Source: Euglena gracilis (Eukaryota > Euglenida > Euglenophyceae > Euglenales). Taken from it: a DNA stretch of 64,000 nt. The notes below the pieces were generated by a model. It searched no databases. It worked only from the letters and a program-made list of their open reading frames with translations, and was not told where the DNA came from. A program made the translations under genes and the position numbers. The stretch spans positions 47,039,291 to 47,103,290 of the forward strand of contig CP154956.1 in assembly GCA_039621445.1 (NCBI GenBank). The letters are read 5' to 3'. Below, in pieces: positions 10,186 to 37,600 of this stretch (positions are counted from its first letter, which is position 1; the number at the start of each line of letters is the position of its first letter).

Positions 10186-13100
10186 GTGGTGCTGAGCCAG
10201 CAGTTCTTCTACTTGTTATTGGAACTGGACAGGTGGTTGGTGGAAGAACGCAAGAAGGCAAGCCTCCCCCATTCAGTGGAACAGAAGGAGCAGAAGCTGT
10301 TCAGTACCGAGGATCTGAAGATTCAACAAGAGGTGGAGAAGATCAACAGGGCCAAAGGTGGCTTCTTCCACCCTGAAATTTTTTCCAATGCTTCCCCCTC
10401 CACCACTGGCCATTCCCAGCAGGGAATGTCATGTATTTTACTTTCCCCAGGTGGAGGATTCAAGTTCAAGAAGTATGGAAAAGGAAAAGGAGGATGGCCA
10501 AGCTTTGGAGATGGACATGGAAAAGGAGGCTGGAAGAAAGGAGGAAAAGGCAAAGGCAGAGGTAAGCCCTGCCCAGCTGCCTCAGCAGCCTCAGGGAAGG
10601 GGAAAACCCCAGAACCCCACCTGCTCAGCACCCACAGTGGGCTGCAGCAGGACCCAAATGGCAGGACCCACAGTGGCCTGGCCAACAACACAGGCCCAAG
10701 GGATCCCAGGTCTGTGCACACACAGCAGTCATGCACAACCCCCCATCATTCCAGTGGAGGACAGGGTGCATCTGGCAGAAGTGGCCTGGGGGGACACACC
10801 CCTACCCCAGAGATTGAAGCTCTGCCTACCCTGGTGGGAAAAACATGCCAGCCCACACCATGTCAAGTTGATCAGGGAGGGGATCACCCCCCAGTGGCAT
10901 CATCCACCCACCCTGTCTGTGACAGGCAGACAGGGTTCAAATTTGGAGCAGGCCCAAAAGATTTTGGAAGATTATCAAAAATCTGGGGCTGTAAAAAAGG
11001 TGGAATCAGATGGCACAGCCCATCTGCTTCCTTGGTTCCTCATTTCAAAAGAGGAACCCTCAGGGGAAACAAAATGGAGGTTTATTTCAGATTGCAGGGA
11101 AATAAATGCATTCTTCCAGGTAAAAAAGTTTACCCTGGATCACATGCAAGGCATCTACCCCCTTCTCCAAAAGGGTCACTGGGGGGCAAAAATCGATTTA
11201 AAAGATGCCTATTTTCATGTTCCCCTGCACGACACCTTAAAGCCTTATCTAAGGCACAGGGTGGGGGACCAGGTCTGGGAGTATCAGGCAGCCCCCTTTG
11301 GGCTAAACATCATGCCCCAGGTTTTTCAGGGCCTCATGGGTGCATTCGAAAAAAGATGGCATCAAAGGGGAATTCAGGTGTATGTCTATCTAGACGACAT
11401 CCTCATTACAGCCCCCAGCCCAGCCACCTTAACAAAACATCTCAGCCTGGTGGTGGAGGATTTAATGGCCAGTGGGTTCAAAATCAATCTCAAGAAAAGT
11501 CTGCTGCAGCCAAGCCAGTTGGTTCCCCATTTGGGGTTTCTCATCAACTTTCAGGAAGGAAAGTTGCAACTCTCCCCTCAAAAGACAAAAGGGGTCAGAA
11601 AAGAACTAGGAAAGTTCATTACAAAAAACATCATGTCAAAAAGGCAGGTGGCTGCCATTTTAGGAAAAATCAGGGCAAATCTGCTGGCCCTGCCCTTTTT
11701 AAGGGCCTTCACCACAATGCTCTCCAATTTTCTGGTAGAGCATTCCCAGGACCTTTGGGGGTCATCTCACCCCATCTCCCAGGACATAAAAGAGGAACTG
11801 AAAAATGTAAAAGATTTACTGGGAAATTGGTCAGGAAGACCATTTGTGCAAAAACACACAAAACTCTTGCACTCAGACAGCAGCACTCTGGGCTGGGGGG
11901 GGCTGGACCCCACATCAGGCCAGTTCATCCAGGAGTACTGGAGGGAAAAACAATCCCTCCACATAAATGTAAAAGAACTCCTGGCTGCCACACAGTCAGA
12001 TCCCTGGCAAAAGCAAACGACAGAGTTTGCCTGTGTGTAGACCATCAGGTAATCTTTTATTACTTAAGCAAAGGGGTGGGAAAGAAAAAACCCCTTCAAC
12101 AAAATTTTGCCGCCATTCTTCCACTGGCTGATCAAAAACAATGTCACACTGGAGGTAAAATGGGTTCCCTCCAGCCAATGCCTGGCAGACCCCCTCAGCA
12201 GGTGGGGACAAGACAGGGGGGATTACTCCCTGGACAAAAGATTATTTCAGCATCTGGTAAAAAATTTTCAGCCCTTCATCACCCTCCAGACAGACCTTTT
12301 TGCCTCCCCAGGAAACAAAAAGCTAGCAGATTTTGTGTCCAGGTGGCCCCATTGGGAGGCCAAGGCAACAGATGCCCTGCAATGTTCACTGGAAAACCTG
12401 GGGGGGCTCTATGCCAACCCCCCCTGGTCCATCATTCAAAAACTCCTGGCCAGGCTGCAGCTTTTTCCCAAAGCAAAAGTTTTGATGGTGGTCCCCTTTT
12501 GGGCTTCAGCACCATGGTGGCCCCTATTAATAAAGCTGAAGGCCCCACACACACCATGTGTCAAGGTGAACCCTTACCCAGGAATGTTCCAAAACTGTTG
12601 GGGAGAAAAAATGCCACCCCCCAGGTGGCCACTCCTCTGCCTGATCTGCTTAGGTCAATTTTACAGGGGAGAAAAATTCAATCTTCATCCATTGATGATT
12701 TTATAAGGAGAAATCCCAGTCTGAGAAGATACCAGAGTGGCTTTACGCATCTCTGGAACATTCTTCAACAGGGGGGGGTCCCCCCCCACCAAGCATCATC
12801 TGATGAAATTGCAGATGCTGTGGTACAATTGTTCAGATTTTCCCCTGCACAGGCCAGAAATGCCTACTCAGGTGTCTTACTTTTGCCAGGGGTTGGGGAA
12901 AAATTGAGGTTTCACCCCCTGCTGACACCATATAAAAAAGCGTGGAATAAGAATGTCCAAAAATATGGTGCTTTCTGGGATCCATGGCCTCTGCTGAGGC
13001 ATCTGGCAACAGTTCCATTTGATGCACTGAGGAACAACCTGTCACACTTACGTTTACAACTCATTCTTGTGTGTCGCCTTCTAATGTTGCTCAGATCTTC

Positions 13101-13842
13101 AGATTTATCAGAAATGAAACGTTGTGCAAGTTTACTTGGCTCAACTCCTTATGTAAAAATTAGGAGAAAGGGTCAAAAAATGGCAAAATGGGAGAGAATG
13201 GTTTCCTTGCCAGAAATTCCCCAAATTTCTCCTTTTCACCTTCTAAAGGAGTATGTGGCCCTCACAAAGGACCATTGCCCCCCAGGGGGGCCTGTGTTTT
13301 TGACCCTCCAACCCCCCTTCAGGGGCATCAAGGCAGACACCATTGCATCTTTAACAAAAAATGCCTTAGAAGAATTTGGGATTGATTCCCGTATTTGGTG
13401 CCCCCACTCCACCAGGGGGGCAGGAGTCAACATGATGAAAAAGCTGGGTTTGAGCTCAGAGTTGGTTTGTGAAATTGGTCAGTGGAAAAGTGTGGAAGCC
13501 TTTTGCTCACACTATCAAAGGTTGGGTGCCCAAGAAAACTTGGAGCACGCTTTACGATTAAAATTTTTTGGCGGAGCCGCCCCCCCTCCCCCCCGGGGGG
13601 TGCACAGTCGACCTCACTTGGGGGAAGTGCGGAGCCCGAGGTGTCTCGCACTCCCCCGAGGCAGACCGAGAGGGGAGGAAGGGACACCGAGGGCGAAGCA
13701 CAAACACCAAGTGAGCCCACCCTACCCTCCCAGAAAAGAAAACGATCCTCAGGGGGGGGGGGCTCCAGGAAGGGGTCTCCCCCTAGGAATCGTCCGCGCC
13801 GGAGCGACGAAGCAGCCAACTCCGGCAAAATCGCAGCACTAA
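10186..13842 (+). CDS. Long frame ending in a tyrosine recombinase
   Basis: 1218 codons without a stop, but only the two ends look like protein. The start (to nt ~10390) has a helical segment (YLLLELDRWLVEERKK). The middle is in the shadow of the RT frame and reads as Gly/Lys/Pro-rich low complexity. From nt ~12690 it encodes a tyrosine recombinase: SIDDFIRRNPSLRRYQSGF (core-binding part), then catalytic Arg in LLRSSDLSE (nt ~13090-13116), HSTRGAGV (His/Arg box, nt 13408-13431) and the nucleophile Tyr in FCSHYQRLG (nt 13501-13527). A Pro/Arg/Gly-rich tail to 13842 overlaps the inverted repeat. The enzyme would insert circular element DNA without a target duplication. Confidence 0.82.
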   Translation: MVLSQQFFYLLLELDRWLVEERKKASLPHSVEQKEQKLFSTEDLKIQQEVEKINRAKGGFFHPEIFSNASPSTTGHSQQGMSCILLSPGGGFKFKKYGKGKGGWPSFGDGHGKGGWKKGGKGKGRGKPCPAASAASGKGKTPEPHLLSTHSGLQQDPNGRTHSGLANNTGPRDPRSVHTQQSCTTPHHSSGGQGASGRSGLGGHTPTPEIEALPTLVGKTCQPTPCQVDQGGDHPPVASSTHPVCDRQTGFKFGAGPKDFGRLSKIWGCKKGGIRWHSPSASLVPHFKRGTLRGNKMEVYFRLQGNKCILPGKKVYPGSHARHLPPSPKGSLGGKNRFKRCLFSCSPARHLKALSKAQGGGPGLGVSGSPLWAKHHAPGFSGPHGCIRKKMASKGNSGVCLSRRHPHYSPQPSHLNKTSQPGGGGFNGQWVQNQSQEKSAAAKPVGSPFGVSHQLSGRKVATLPSKDKRGQKRTRKVHYKKHHVKKAGGCHFRKNQGKSAGPALFKGLHHNALQFSGRAFPGPLGVISPHLPGHKRGTEKCKRFTGKLVRKTICAKTHKTLALRQQHSGLGGAGPHIRPVHPGVLEGKTIPPHKCKRTPGCHTVRSLAKANDRVCLCVDHQVIFYYLSKGVGKKKPLQQNFAAILPLADQKQCHTGGKMGSLQPMPGRPPQQVGTRQGGLLPGQKIISASGKKFSALHHPPDRPFCLPRKQKASRFCVQVAPLGGQGNRCPAMFTGKPGGALCQPPLVHHSKTPGQAAAFSQSKSFDGGPLLGFSTMVAPINKAEGPTHTMCQGEPLPRNVPKLLGRKNATPQVATPLPDLLRSILQGRKIQSSSIDDFIRRNPSLRRYQSGFTHLWNILQQGGVPPHQASSDEIADAVVQLFRFSPAQARNAYSGVLLLPGVGEKLRFHPLLTPYKKAWNKNVQKYGAFWDPWPLLRHLATVPFDALRNNLSHLRLQLILVCRLLMLLRSSDLSEMKRCASLLGSTPYVKIRRKGQKMAKWERMVSLPEIPQISPFHLLKEYVALTKDHCPPGGPVFLTLQPPFRGIKADTIASLTKNALEEFGIDSRIWCPHSTRGAGVNMMKKLGLSSELVCEIGQWKSVEAFCSHYQRLGAQENLEHALRLKFFGGAAPPPPRGVHSRPHLGEVRSPRCLALPRGRPRGEEGTPRAKHKHQVSPPYPPRKENDPQGGGAPGRGLPLGIVRAGATKQPTPAKSQH
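10358..12040 (+). pseudogene. DIRS reverse transcriptase and RNase H (N-terminal part)
   Basis: 560 codons. After a low-complexity Lys/Gly/Pro region, RT starts near nt 10940. Landmarks: WRFISDCREINAFF (nt 11074-11115), AKIDLKDAYFHVPL (nt 11189-11230), AAPFGLNIMPQVFQ (nt 11290-11330), YLDD at 11387-11398, LGFLINF (nt 11534-11554). RNase H begins at LLHSDSSTLGWGG (nt 11861-11900) with the Glu in NVKELLA (nt 11966-11986). The frame breaks just after this at TAG 12038, while the expected continuation (DHQVIFYYLSKG) is found in the other frame at nt 12040-12075, so there are two nearby indels. Confidence 0.88.
12041..12706 (+). pseudogene. DIRS RNase H C-terminus and methyltransferase-like domain
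   Basis: After the frame break the RT frame resumes: FFHWLIKNNVTLEVKWVPSS and LADPLSRWGQ (nt ~12110-12210) close RNase H. DLFASPGN (nt 12293-12316), DALQC, YANPPW (nt 12410-12427) and VVPFWASAPWW (nt 12488-12520) follow. NPPW resembles motif IV of N6-adenine methyltransferases, and DIRS elements commonly carry such a domain after RNase H. The frame ends at 12706 and overlaps the start of the recombinase in the other frame. Confidence 0.8.
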
Positions 13843-13975
13843 AGGGGAAAGGCCTAACCTACCCAAAAACATTCACCTTCAAACAGCCGGCAAACAAGGC
13901 ATGACCTCACTTGGTGTTTGTGCTTCGCCCTCGGTGTCCCTTCCTCCCCTCTCGGTCTGCCTCGGGGGAGTGCGA
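13646..13975. repeat. 70-bp inverted repeat after the recombinase
   Basis: Bases 13646-13715 are the reverse complement of 13906-13975 by eye over all 70 positions, with a 190-bp spacer. The left arm is inside the recombinase C-terminal coding region; the right arm lies beyond the stop. DIRS elements carry inverted terminal repeats plus an internal complementary region used to rebuild ends, so this is probably part of that system. Confidence 0.85.
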
Positions 13976-14580
13976 TTTGCACTTATTCAAAAATGTTTGC
14001 ACCTTATCCCCGAAACATTTGTCTCTGTTCCGAATTTTTTTGCACTCGGATCGGGTGTATTGCACAATTGCCCTTTGAAAATTCAATCGGAGTGCATATG
14101 TTTCCATTGCGCAGTGCAAGGCTTTTTTTTCGTTGTGCAAAAATAAAATGACTGAGTGTAAATTTTTTCGGAACAAATGCAAATATTTTTTGGGACCCAG
14201 TTCCCAGACAATGGGACCCAGACAATTTTTGAGACAAATTTCTGGGCAAATTTTTTTGAGGGCGCTGGGCAAAATTTTTCACAGGTTGGGGCAAATGTTT
14301 TTTGCCAGCCGTGGGCAAACATTTAAGATGCTAGGTGTGAGCGGGACCTCCTAACCCAACGCGCTGAACAATCGAAACACTGCCGATGAACAAGGCATGG
14401 CCTCACAAAGGCAAAGCGCGAAGCCCAAGCTGTCCTCGAGGGGTGCACGAATTTGGCCGGAGGGCGAATTTCTTGTTCATCCTTTGTTCCAAAACCAAAA
14501 ATACTGACGCACAATCCAGGGTAAAGCATGACCGTCGCGGTCTGCGGTCCGTGGTTTAGTGCCGATGGGAGGGCAAGGGG
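13976..14580. other. Gene-free spacer
   Basis: No gene seen. T-rich sequence with scattered GGGCAAA/TTTTTG motifs (14210-14330), then a GC-richer stretch that lies 3' of the DUF2961 gene on the minus strand and should hold its 3' untranslated region. Confidence 0.4.
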
Positions 14581-31161
<16,581 letters not shown>

Positions 31162-31713
31162 CGCCTCACGGCCGGCGCATCATCCGGCGGGGCTGGCGCG
31201 GGGCACCCGGCGGGGCGGCGGCGGCGGGGCGGAGCCCGGACCCGGCAGCCGGGGCGGGACGGGCCGCTGCCGCTCACCCGCACATCGGTGGGGGGACCGC
31301 TGTGTGGGGGAGTCGCATGGGGTTGATCGTTCCGGGGCCCGCTGTTGGGCTGTCATGGGGGGATGTCGCCGATGTCCGCCCACGCGGAACCGACCTTGTC
31401 TGGCCCCCAAAGAAGAGAACGCAATCCAATCTTGGGCAACCTTTTTTTGTTTTGAAAATCCCCCCATCCACGACCCCCCCCCCTGGGGGTGAATCCACTG
31501 CCCACCCACTCTCAAACCCGGGGCGGGCCACACCAGGGGTAAACGAATCCAGTGTGGGACTGCTACTGAAGCTTTGTTGCATCAAAGAAGGCAATGAAGC
31601 CCCTGGTCGGTCCCAAATCGGGCGGCAATTGGCGGGATATCCTCCGCCCCCACGGTGGCAGGGAATGGGCCCACCACGGCCCGCTGGGAGGCGAGGAAGA
31701 GATCCGAAAGCAA
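31162..31713. promoter_or_regulatory. Spacer between SPRING stop and DUF2961 start; short upstream ORF
   Basis: The 552 bp between two same-strand genes. Just upstream of the DUF2961 ATG (31161, minus strand) is a five-codon upstream ORF, MMRRP then stop, with its ATG at 31183. The 120 bp before the start are extremely GC-rich. Euglenids normally add a spliced leader to mRNAs, so the acceptor rather than a promoter may define the 5' end; I could not single it out. Confidence 0.35.
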
Positions 31714-34697
31714 TCAGTAGCAGTAGTGCTGGTCGGACCGGAAGCGGTTTTCGTGGACGGTGGAGGCGGAGGAGTGCCGGCAGCGCGTGCGGCAGAAGCG
31801 GAAGAGGTCGCCGGCGGCGACGCCCGCGTACAGCGGCACCGCCCGGCGGTGGACGTCCGCCAGCGCCGCGGCCACCGCCGCCCGCTGGGCCGGCCGGAAG
31901 CAGCACGCCACGCAGTACTCCGCGCCTGGCCCTGGCCATCAGATCACTGTCAGGCCCTGGGGGGGGGCTGTGGCGGGGGAGGGGGCTCTTCCAATGATGG
32001 GATTGTGATGCCCCTGAAACCCTGAAAGCCAAACCTTTTGCTGACCCATTCACTGCCGCAATAACTGGGGGGGGGGGCACAACATGGACCCTCGAAAAAT
32101 GCAGGGCAAAAAAAAACACAAATGATACACACACAACACATAAAGAACAAAACACACAAAAAAACGAAATTCAACGAAATGCACTTTGGGGATCCGGGTA
32201 AAATTCCCAAAAAAAAACAGGAACGTGCTGATTCTGAAGAGGCGCAATGCTGATTTGGTAAGCCAAAAATAAAAAATAAAAATCGACGAAGAATTTGTTC
32301 TCTGGAAAAAAATGGGTCCAAAATGCAGAATTTTCCACATCAAAATCACGTCGTCCCAGCAGAAGAAAAAGGAAATGCAAAAAAACACAAAATCCGCAAA
32401 CAAACACAAATTCTTGCCAAAAGTTTTTTTTGAAAAAACACAACAAACGAACAAACAAACAAACAAACAAAAAGGAGGGTGCGTTTGAACCCCCTCCTGT
32501 TAACTCCCAAGGCGAGGATTACATTTCTGTTTCATTTCAGGCAGCAACCCCACTTTGCGGCCATGGGCAGCGCCAGCGGCGTACACCGCACAGCACTGGC
32601 CCGCCGAGGGGCAGGTGGTGCAGGGGAACGGGTCCTCCGCGGCGCTGACGCAGCAACCGCTGGCGTGGTCCACCTCGAACGGGGAGCAGACCAGGCCCCG
32701 GGAGTCCGCGACGTACAACATCCCTGGGGCCCGGGGCCCGGGGAGGGGAGGGAGGGGCGGGGCCGGGACGGGGCAGGGCAGGGAGAAGGAGAATACGAAG
32801 CAACAACAAACACAGAATTGCTAACGGGAAAATATGCCAAAAAAAACCCACAAAAATATCAGTTTGGAGTAAACCCCCCCAAATAATACCCCCCCCCCCT
32901 CGGGCCAGGACTTCGGGCGAAAAAAATAATACCCCCCCCCCATTTTTGGGCCGAAGGCCTGGATTTTGACCTGAAAATGTAGGTAAAAATCACAGTTTCT
33001 GACAACAAATTACGAAAAAAATCGATTTTTCTGGATCATCTGACCTCCAAAAAATGGTAAATTTTATAAGAAAGTACAAAAAATGAACCCAAGGGGGGTT
33101 TTGGCGCTATTTTGGGTCCTACGGGCAGGGTTCGACATAAGGACAGGTGGGGGGGGGGTGGTCCGGACCCCCCCCCCCTGCGGGCCAGGAGGGGGGGGGT
33201 GGGGGGGACACCCCCCCCCCCACCTAAACAGGTGCGCGGTCAGGGTGGCCGAAAATTTTTGACCCCCCAAAACGACCAAAAGTGCCATTTTGGGCACTTT
33301 TTGGGCAAAAATGTGCCAAAAATGCAAAAAAATTTCGGCGCAAAGCGCCGGAGGAAAAAATTGACCCTTTTTGGGGGGGGTCCCGGGAACCCCCCCCGAG
33401 GGTCGGTCCGGACCCCCCTGGCAGGTGGGGGGGGGGGTCCGGACCCCCCCCTGCGGGCCAGGAGGGGGGGGGTGGGGGGGGCACCCCCCCCACCTAAACC
33501 ATGTACGCCCTCCTTATATCAAACCCTGCCTACGGGACGTCGAAAAAATTTCGAAAATTTTGGAGAAATAATCCCCCCCCCCTCGGGCCGGGACTTCGGG
33601 CGAAAAAATAATAAAATAATACCCCGGGGGGGGTATTATTTGGGGGGGGGTTTAGCCAAAGGGACATGAACACCAGCTGAATCCTGAGAACTCAGCTTAG
33701 AGCTGACCCCTCAGACACACCTTGCCCCGTGTTCTGGCACTTGTCTGGCAGCCCGGCTGTCACGTTGAGGTCGGCCGCCCCATCGCCACGGTTGGCCCCC
33801 GCAGCGGCGAAGAACAAGCGGCGCGCCGCGACAGGAACACTGCCAGGGCCTGGAGACAGAGGGGACTCTTTAAGACTGGGGGGGGGGTCGGACCAAGGGT
33901 TTTCTTAAGGACCCCCCCCGGGGGGGGGCCAGCCTCCGGCTGGCAAAAAGGCTGCTGGCTGGAAATGAGCTGCTGGCTGGGCCCCCCCCCCGGGGGATAG
34001 GGGGGGGAGGGGGGGGGAGGGGCTGGAGCGGGCTGGGCTGGGCTGGGTCGATGAAAACCAAAACATTTTTACCGTTTTCGACATTTTGCTGGATGGATAT
34101 GGATCAAGGCTGGGGGGCTGTGATGGAGGAAGCTGTGATGAGGGGGAAAAATGCAGGGGTAAGTGAGCTGGGCAGCCCAGTTGGCTGGCCAGCCTGCGGC
34201 CGGCTGGCCTGGCCTCCGGCCGGGCTGGACCCAACTTTATTTCACTCGACCCCCCTGGGGGGGGGGGCTCCCAGCCCGAATTTGGGCTGCTGGCTGGAGT
34301 TGAGCTGCTAGCTGCCATGACCCCCCCCCCCCCCCCGGGGGGATGGGGTGCCCTCCGGCTTAAGAAAACCCCTGGGTCGGACCCACCAACCCACCCCCTT
34401 GGGTTTTGGGGGGCTCAGGGGGACCCACTTTTAAGGATCCAAATTTGTTTTCGATGCTTTGCACCGAAAATAGAGGAAAACCCCGCCTCCAGCGGGGCAC
34501 CCACTCGCACCCACACCCGCTTGGCCGGGAGCCACCCTCCCACTCCCTCCCCCGGGTCCGAAACGTAACAAAATCTGTGCCTGGGGGGACAAGGCGCCAC
34601 TGTGGTCGGCGATGGGACAGAGGTGCAGGAGAACGAGGAAGAGAAGGGCCAGTGACGAACCGGGACAGGGGCAGGACCTGGGGCAGTGAGCCGGCTG
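31714..34697 (-). CDS. SPRING / C12orf49 homologue (DUF2054)
   Basis: Exons: a tentative first exon ending at 34587, then 33838-33721, 32723-32581 and 31920-31714 (stop TGA). Conserved core: KCQNTGQG, LYVADSRGLVC, GCC, CTTCPSAGQCCAVY, EYCVACC, FRFCRTRCRHSSASTVHENRF and a final QHYCY. This reproduces the cysteine spacing of human SPRING1, including NCRNSVQG-like, EYCVSCC-like and C-terminal KYCYG-like blocks. The tentative first exon (frame including SSLALLFLVLLHL, nt ~34655-34587) supplies a hydrophobic signal-anchor; its ATG is not settled. Human SPRING is a Golgi glycoprotein needed to activate site-1 protease and thus SREBP processing. Introns: 33839-34586 and 31921-32580 are nonconventional; 32724-33720 is GT-AG. 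Confidence 0.85.
32880..33660. repeat. Cluster of dispersed G/C-homopolymer modules
   Basis: A run of recurrent pieces in the GT-AG intron of the SPRING gene: AATAATACCCC...CTCGGG, GGACTTC(G)GGCGAAAAAATAATA (32883-32943 and again 33568-33632), GGTCCGGACCCCCC followed by CTGCGGGCCAGGAGGGGG (33158-33200 and 33408-33490), and CGGCGCAAAGCGCCGG (33336-33351). Similar pieces lie at 18960-19060, 23905-24060, 50400-50870 and 51440-51465. Confidence 0.7.
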
Positions 34698-34699
34698 CC

Positions 34700-37600
34700 A
34701 AGCGCTGCCGCACCGGAGAGAGACGCCCACCTGTGGGCCGGGGGAATGAAGCCGGACGTGACCGGAGGCCATACGACGTGCGTTTGGCATGCGCCAGGCA
34801 GACCCATTCAACCCACCGGCATTCATCCACACCAGGCCTTTGCCGGAAAACTGGGGCTGGGGGATGAGTCCGTCCAATGGCGGGAGCCGAAAAGACCTAG
34901 ACCTGGGGGGTGGGCCCCCTGAATGGACAAAAAACCCCTCTGGCGCTTCCCGCCGCGAACGGAAATGGGTTTTGAATTGTGGTTCTGTGCTTCCCAAATG
35001 CCAAGATCAGGCATTTGACAGGTTCTGTGGTGAACAAAATCGCACCGTTCACTCGGAAAAAGATAGCTGGGACTTGGCAACCCCCCTCCCCCTCTGGGAG
35101 GAGGGTTGAAATCCATTAGAAATTCCGTCTGCCACTTCTGGACTAGCTGTAATCCCCCCCCGGTACTGCAAACCCTTAAATGCTCAAGCAGAGGCCTGAT
35201 CCACATAAACCCCCCTCCCAAATAACACCCCCCCCCCCCCGGTGTGTTATTTGGGCACCCGAACTGGGGCCCAAGGGGGGGGGGGTTATTTGGGGGGGTG
35301 CGTTATTCTTACATGGAAAACCAAAGGAAAACAGGGGGGGTTTTATTTGGGCGCTCGAAATTGGCCCCCGAGGAGGGGTGTGTTATTTGGGGGGGGGTGT
35401 TATTTGGGGGGGTGTTATTTGGGAGGGGGGTTTATGTGTGGCAGTGTGCACACAGCCGCACACGGAAAGGTCACCGCTAAACGTGGCATGTGTGTTGTGT
35501 ACGAGAGCATGCTGCCCCAACACTCAGTTCAGCAGTTTAGGGTTAGACCCCCTGACTGCACGTGGTCACGAATAAACGTTGCAACAAATAAGAATCCTAT
35601 TCTTCCTTACCTTTGATACCACAAAAGAAACCCTGCGAGAGGAAGTAATCAAGGGAAAAATACGAGAGGCTGGAAACCAAGAAACCTTCGGCAGCAGCCC
35701 AGGGCTAAAAACTGAAAATAAAAACGGTGAAGCCAACACACCGAACAAGCATGCACGCGAACACCACCATCAGCAGCCCCAACAGTGGCCGCATCCGTCG
35801 CCCCGCGGCGACATATACACCGCACTGGGGCGGGGGGTGTACACCGCAGTGGGATGGGAATGAACCCTAACCCCAAATATTACAACCTGGCTGGGGAACA
35901 GGGGGGATGAATGGGGACGGAAACACAGGAATGCAATGGAGACGGGAACACAGGAATGCAATGGGGACAGAAACACACAGAACACAAACACACACACACA
36001 CACAAGTATTCCGAAGAGCATACATATATTTCTCTGCAGGGAATCCACGGTGCCTTTGGGCTAGACAGAGAGAAGAGAGTCATTTAGTCAGGCCAATGCT
36101 TTTCCTTCACTGCAGTGATGGCCTAAGGTTAACCCCTGGTTGGCTTTTTGGATGGGAGCCAACCAGAGAAGCAATGGTTTTTTTTGACAATTTCCGACCC
36201 TCTCCACCCCTCCATTGCCTCAGGAATTCACTAATTTGTACTGCACCTCCAAGGGTACCTGCAGGGTCTGGTCATTGGGGGGGGGGTACCTCCAAAAATG
36301 TAGACAAACAGGGCCAGAGGTGGAAACCGGCGCCAGGCCAGAAATTGCATTTCAAGGCACCAAACAGTTGCGGTGCAAACAGGGGGCGTCATTTGTGTTC
36401 GCCCCCCCCAAACAATGACCCACCGGATGTCTTGTCGTACTATTTCACTCTGTCTGGCAGGTGGGCACCCAATAGAGAGGCGATTTGTATTGGCTGGACG
36501 CTGCCAAGGACTCTTTCTATAGCCGTTTTTACCAGATACCAAGCAACCCCTCTCCCCCGCAGTGAATCTTGTATGAACTGCTTCCAAGATCACCACACCA
36601 AATACATCTGTGGGAATTTTGTTGCCATCCAAAAAAAGATAAATGTTGTGATATTTGACATTTTCGGGGTGAAAATTGCTTGAAGCCAGTAGGACCCAAT
36701 CAAAAATGTCTTCTGCTCATTAAATCTCATTATTTGTTGGGTTTGTGGGTTTCATGGTATATTTTTGACACTGGTATCCATTTTAGTCTTCTGTGATGAC
36801 ACGGTGACACAGCAATTTGTGATGAAATATCCAATATTCAACTGGCATCCCAATGGGGGGGTGAACGTGTTTTTTTTGTTTGAAAATTTTTGGAAAAATT
36901 TGCTTTTTGTGTGTTGCAGGTTTTGGTGTTTGTTTTCTCAGAGAGCCTTTTTTGACCAAGATAATATTGCATTTTGCATTTGGATGAAAAACCGCATCCA
37001 CAGTTTTGTCAATTTTTTGTGCCTCAAACCAATGTATTTCTCTGGGGGGGGGGGGGGGGGGGGATGCCCGAAAATAAAAATGTGTTTTTTTTTTTGTTTT
37101 GTGGGATTTTTTTGTTGGTTTGTGTTTTTTTTTTGTTTTTGTTTTGGTTTTGTTTTGTTTGTTGTATTTTTTTGTTTTTTTTTTTATGTTATTTTTGTTT
37201 TGTTTTGTTTGTGGTTTTTTTGTGTTTGGTTGTTTGTGTGTTGTTTTTTGTTTTTTGTTTTGTTTTTTTTTTGTTGTTTTTTGGTGTTTTTCTTTTTTTT
37301 TTTTTTTTGTTTTTTTGTTTTTTTTTTTTTTTTTTTTTTTTTTGGCAACAAGGCTGTTTTTTTTTTTATTTTTTGTTGTGAACATGTTCACTAAATTCAA
37401 TTTAATTGACATATTTTTTATTCAATCAATCCTCTTTGGCTTGGGGGCACCAAAAGACGGAAAGGGCCATGGCCAGGTAAAGGGGTTGGCTGGGATTATA
37501 AGGGTAAAGGTGGTGGGGGAAGGGGCAGGGAAAGGGTATAAGCTCAGGGGGACACAACGTACACACCATTCACAACATCATGACAGGCTTGACAGGATGG

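Larger units (their letters stand above)
10186..13975 (+). mobile_element. DIRS/Ngaro-type tyrosine-recombinase retroelement
   Basis: Contains a reverse transcriptase with YLDD, an RNase H, a methyltransferase-like domain and a tyrosine recombinase in place of a DDE integrase; that combination is diagnostic of the DIRS order. The RT ORF and the recombinase ORF overlap in different frames, as in other DIRS elements. A 70-bp inverted repeat follows the recombinase (13646-13715 with 13906-13975); a terminal or internal repeat is expected there in this order. The left end is not defined. Confidence 0.9.

Noticed and set aside
10186-12660. The first ~820 codons of the 1218-codon frame as one large protein
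   Set aside because: They overlap the RT/RNase H gene, which has all the expected motifs in another frame; only the recombinase end is convincing.
36765-37412. 209-codon Phe/Val-rich and Lys-rich frames
   Set aside because: They derive from the T-rich tract at 37081-37376.
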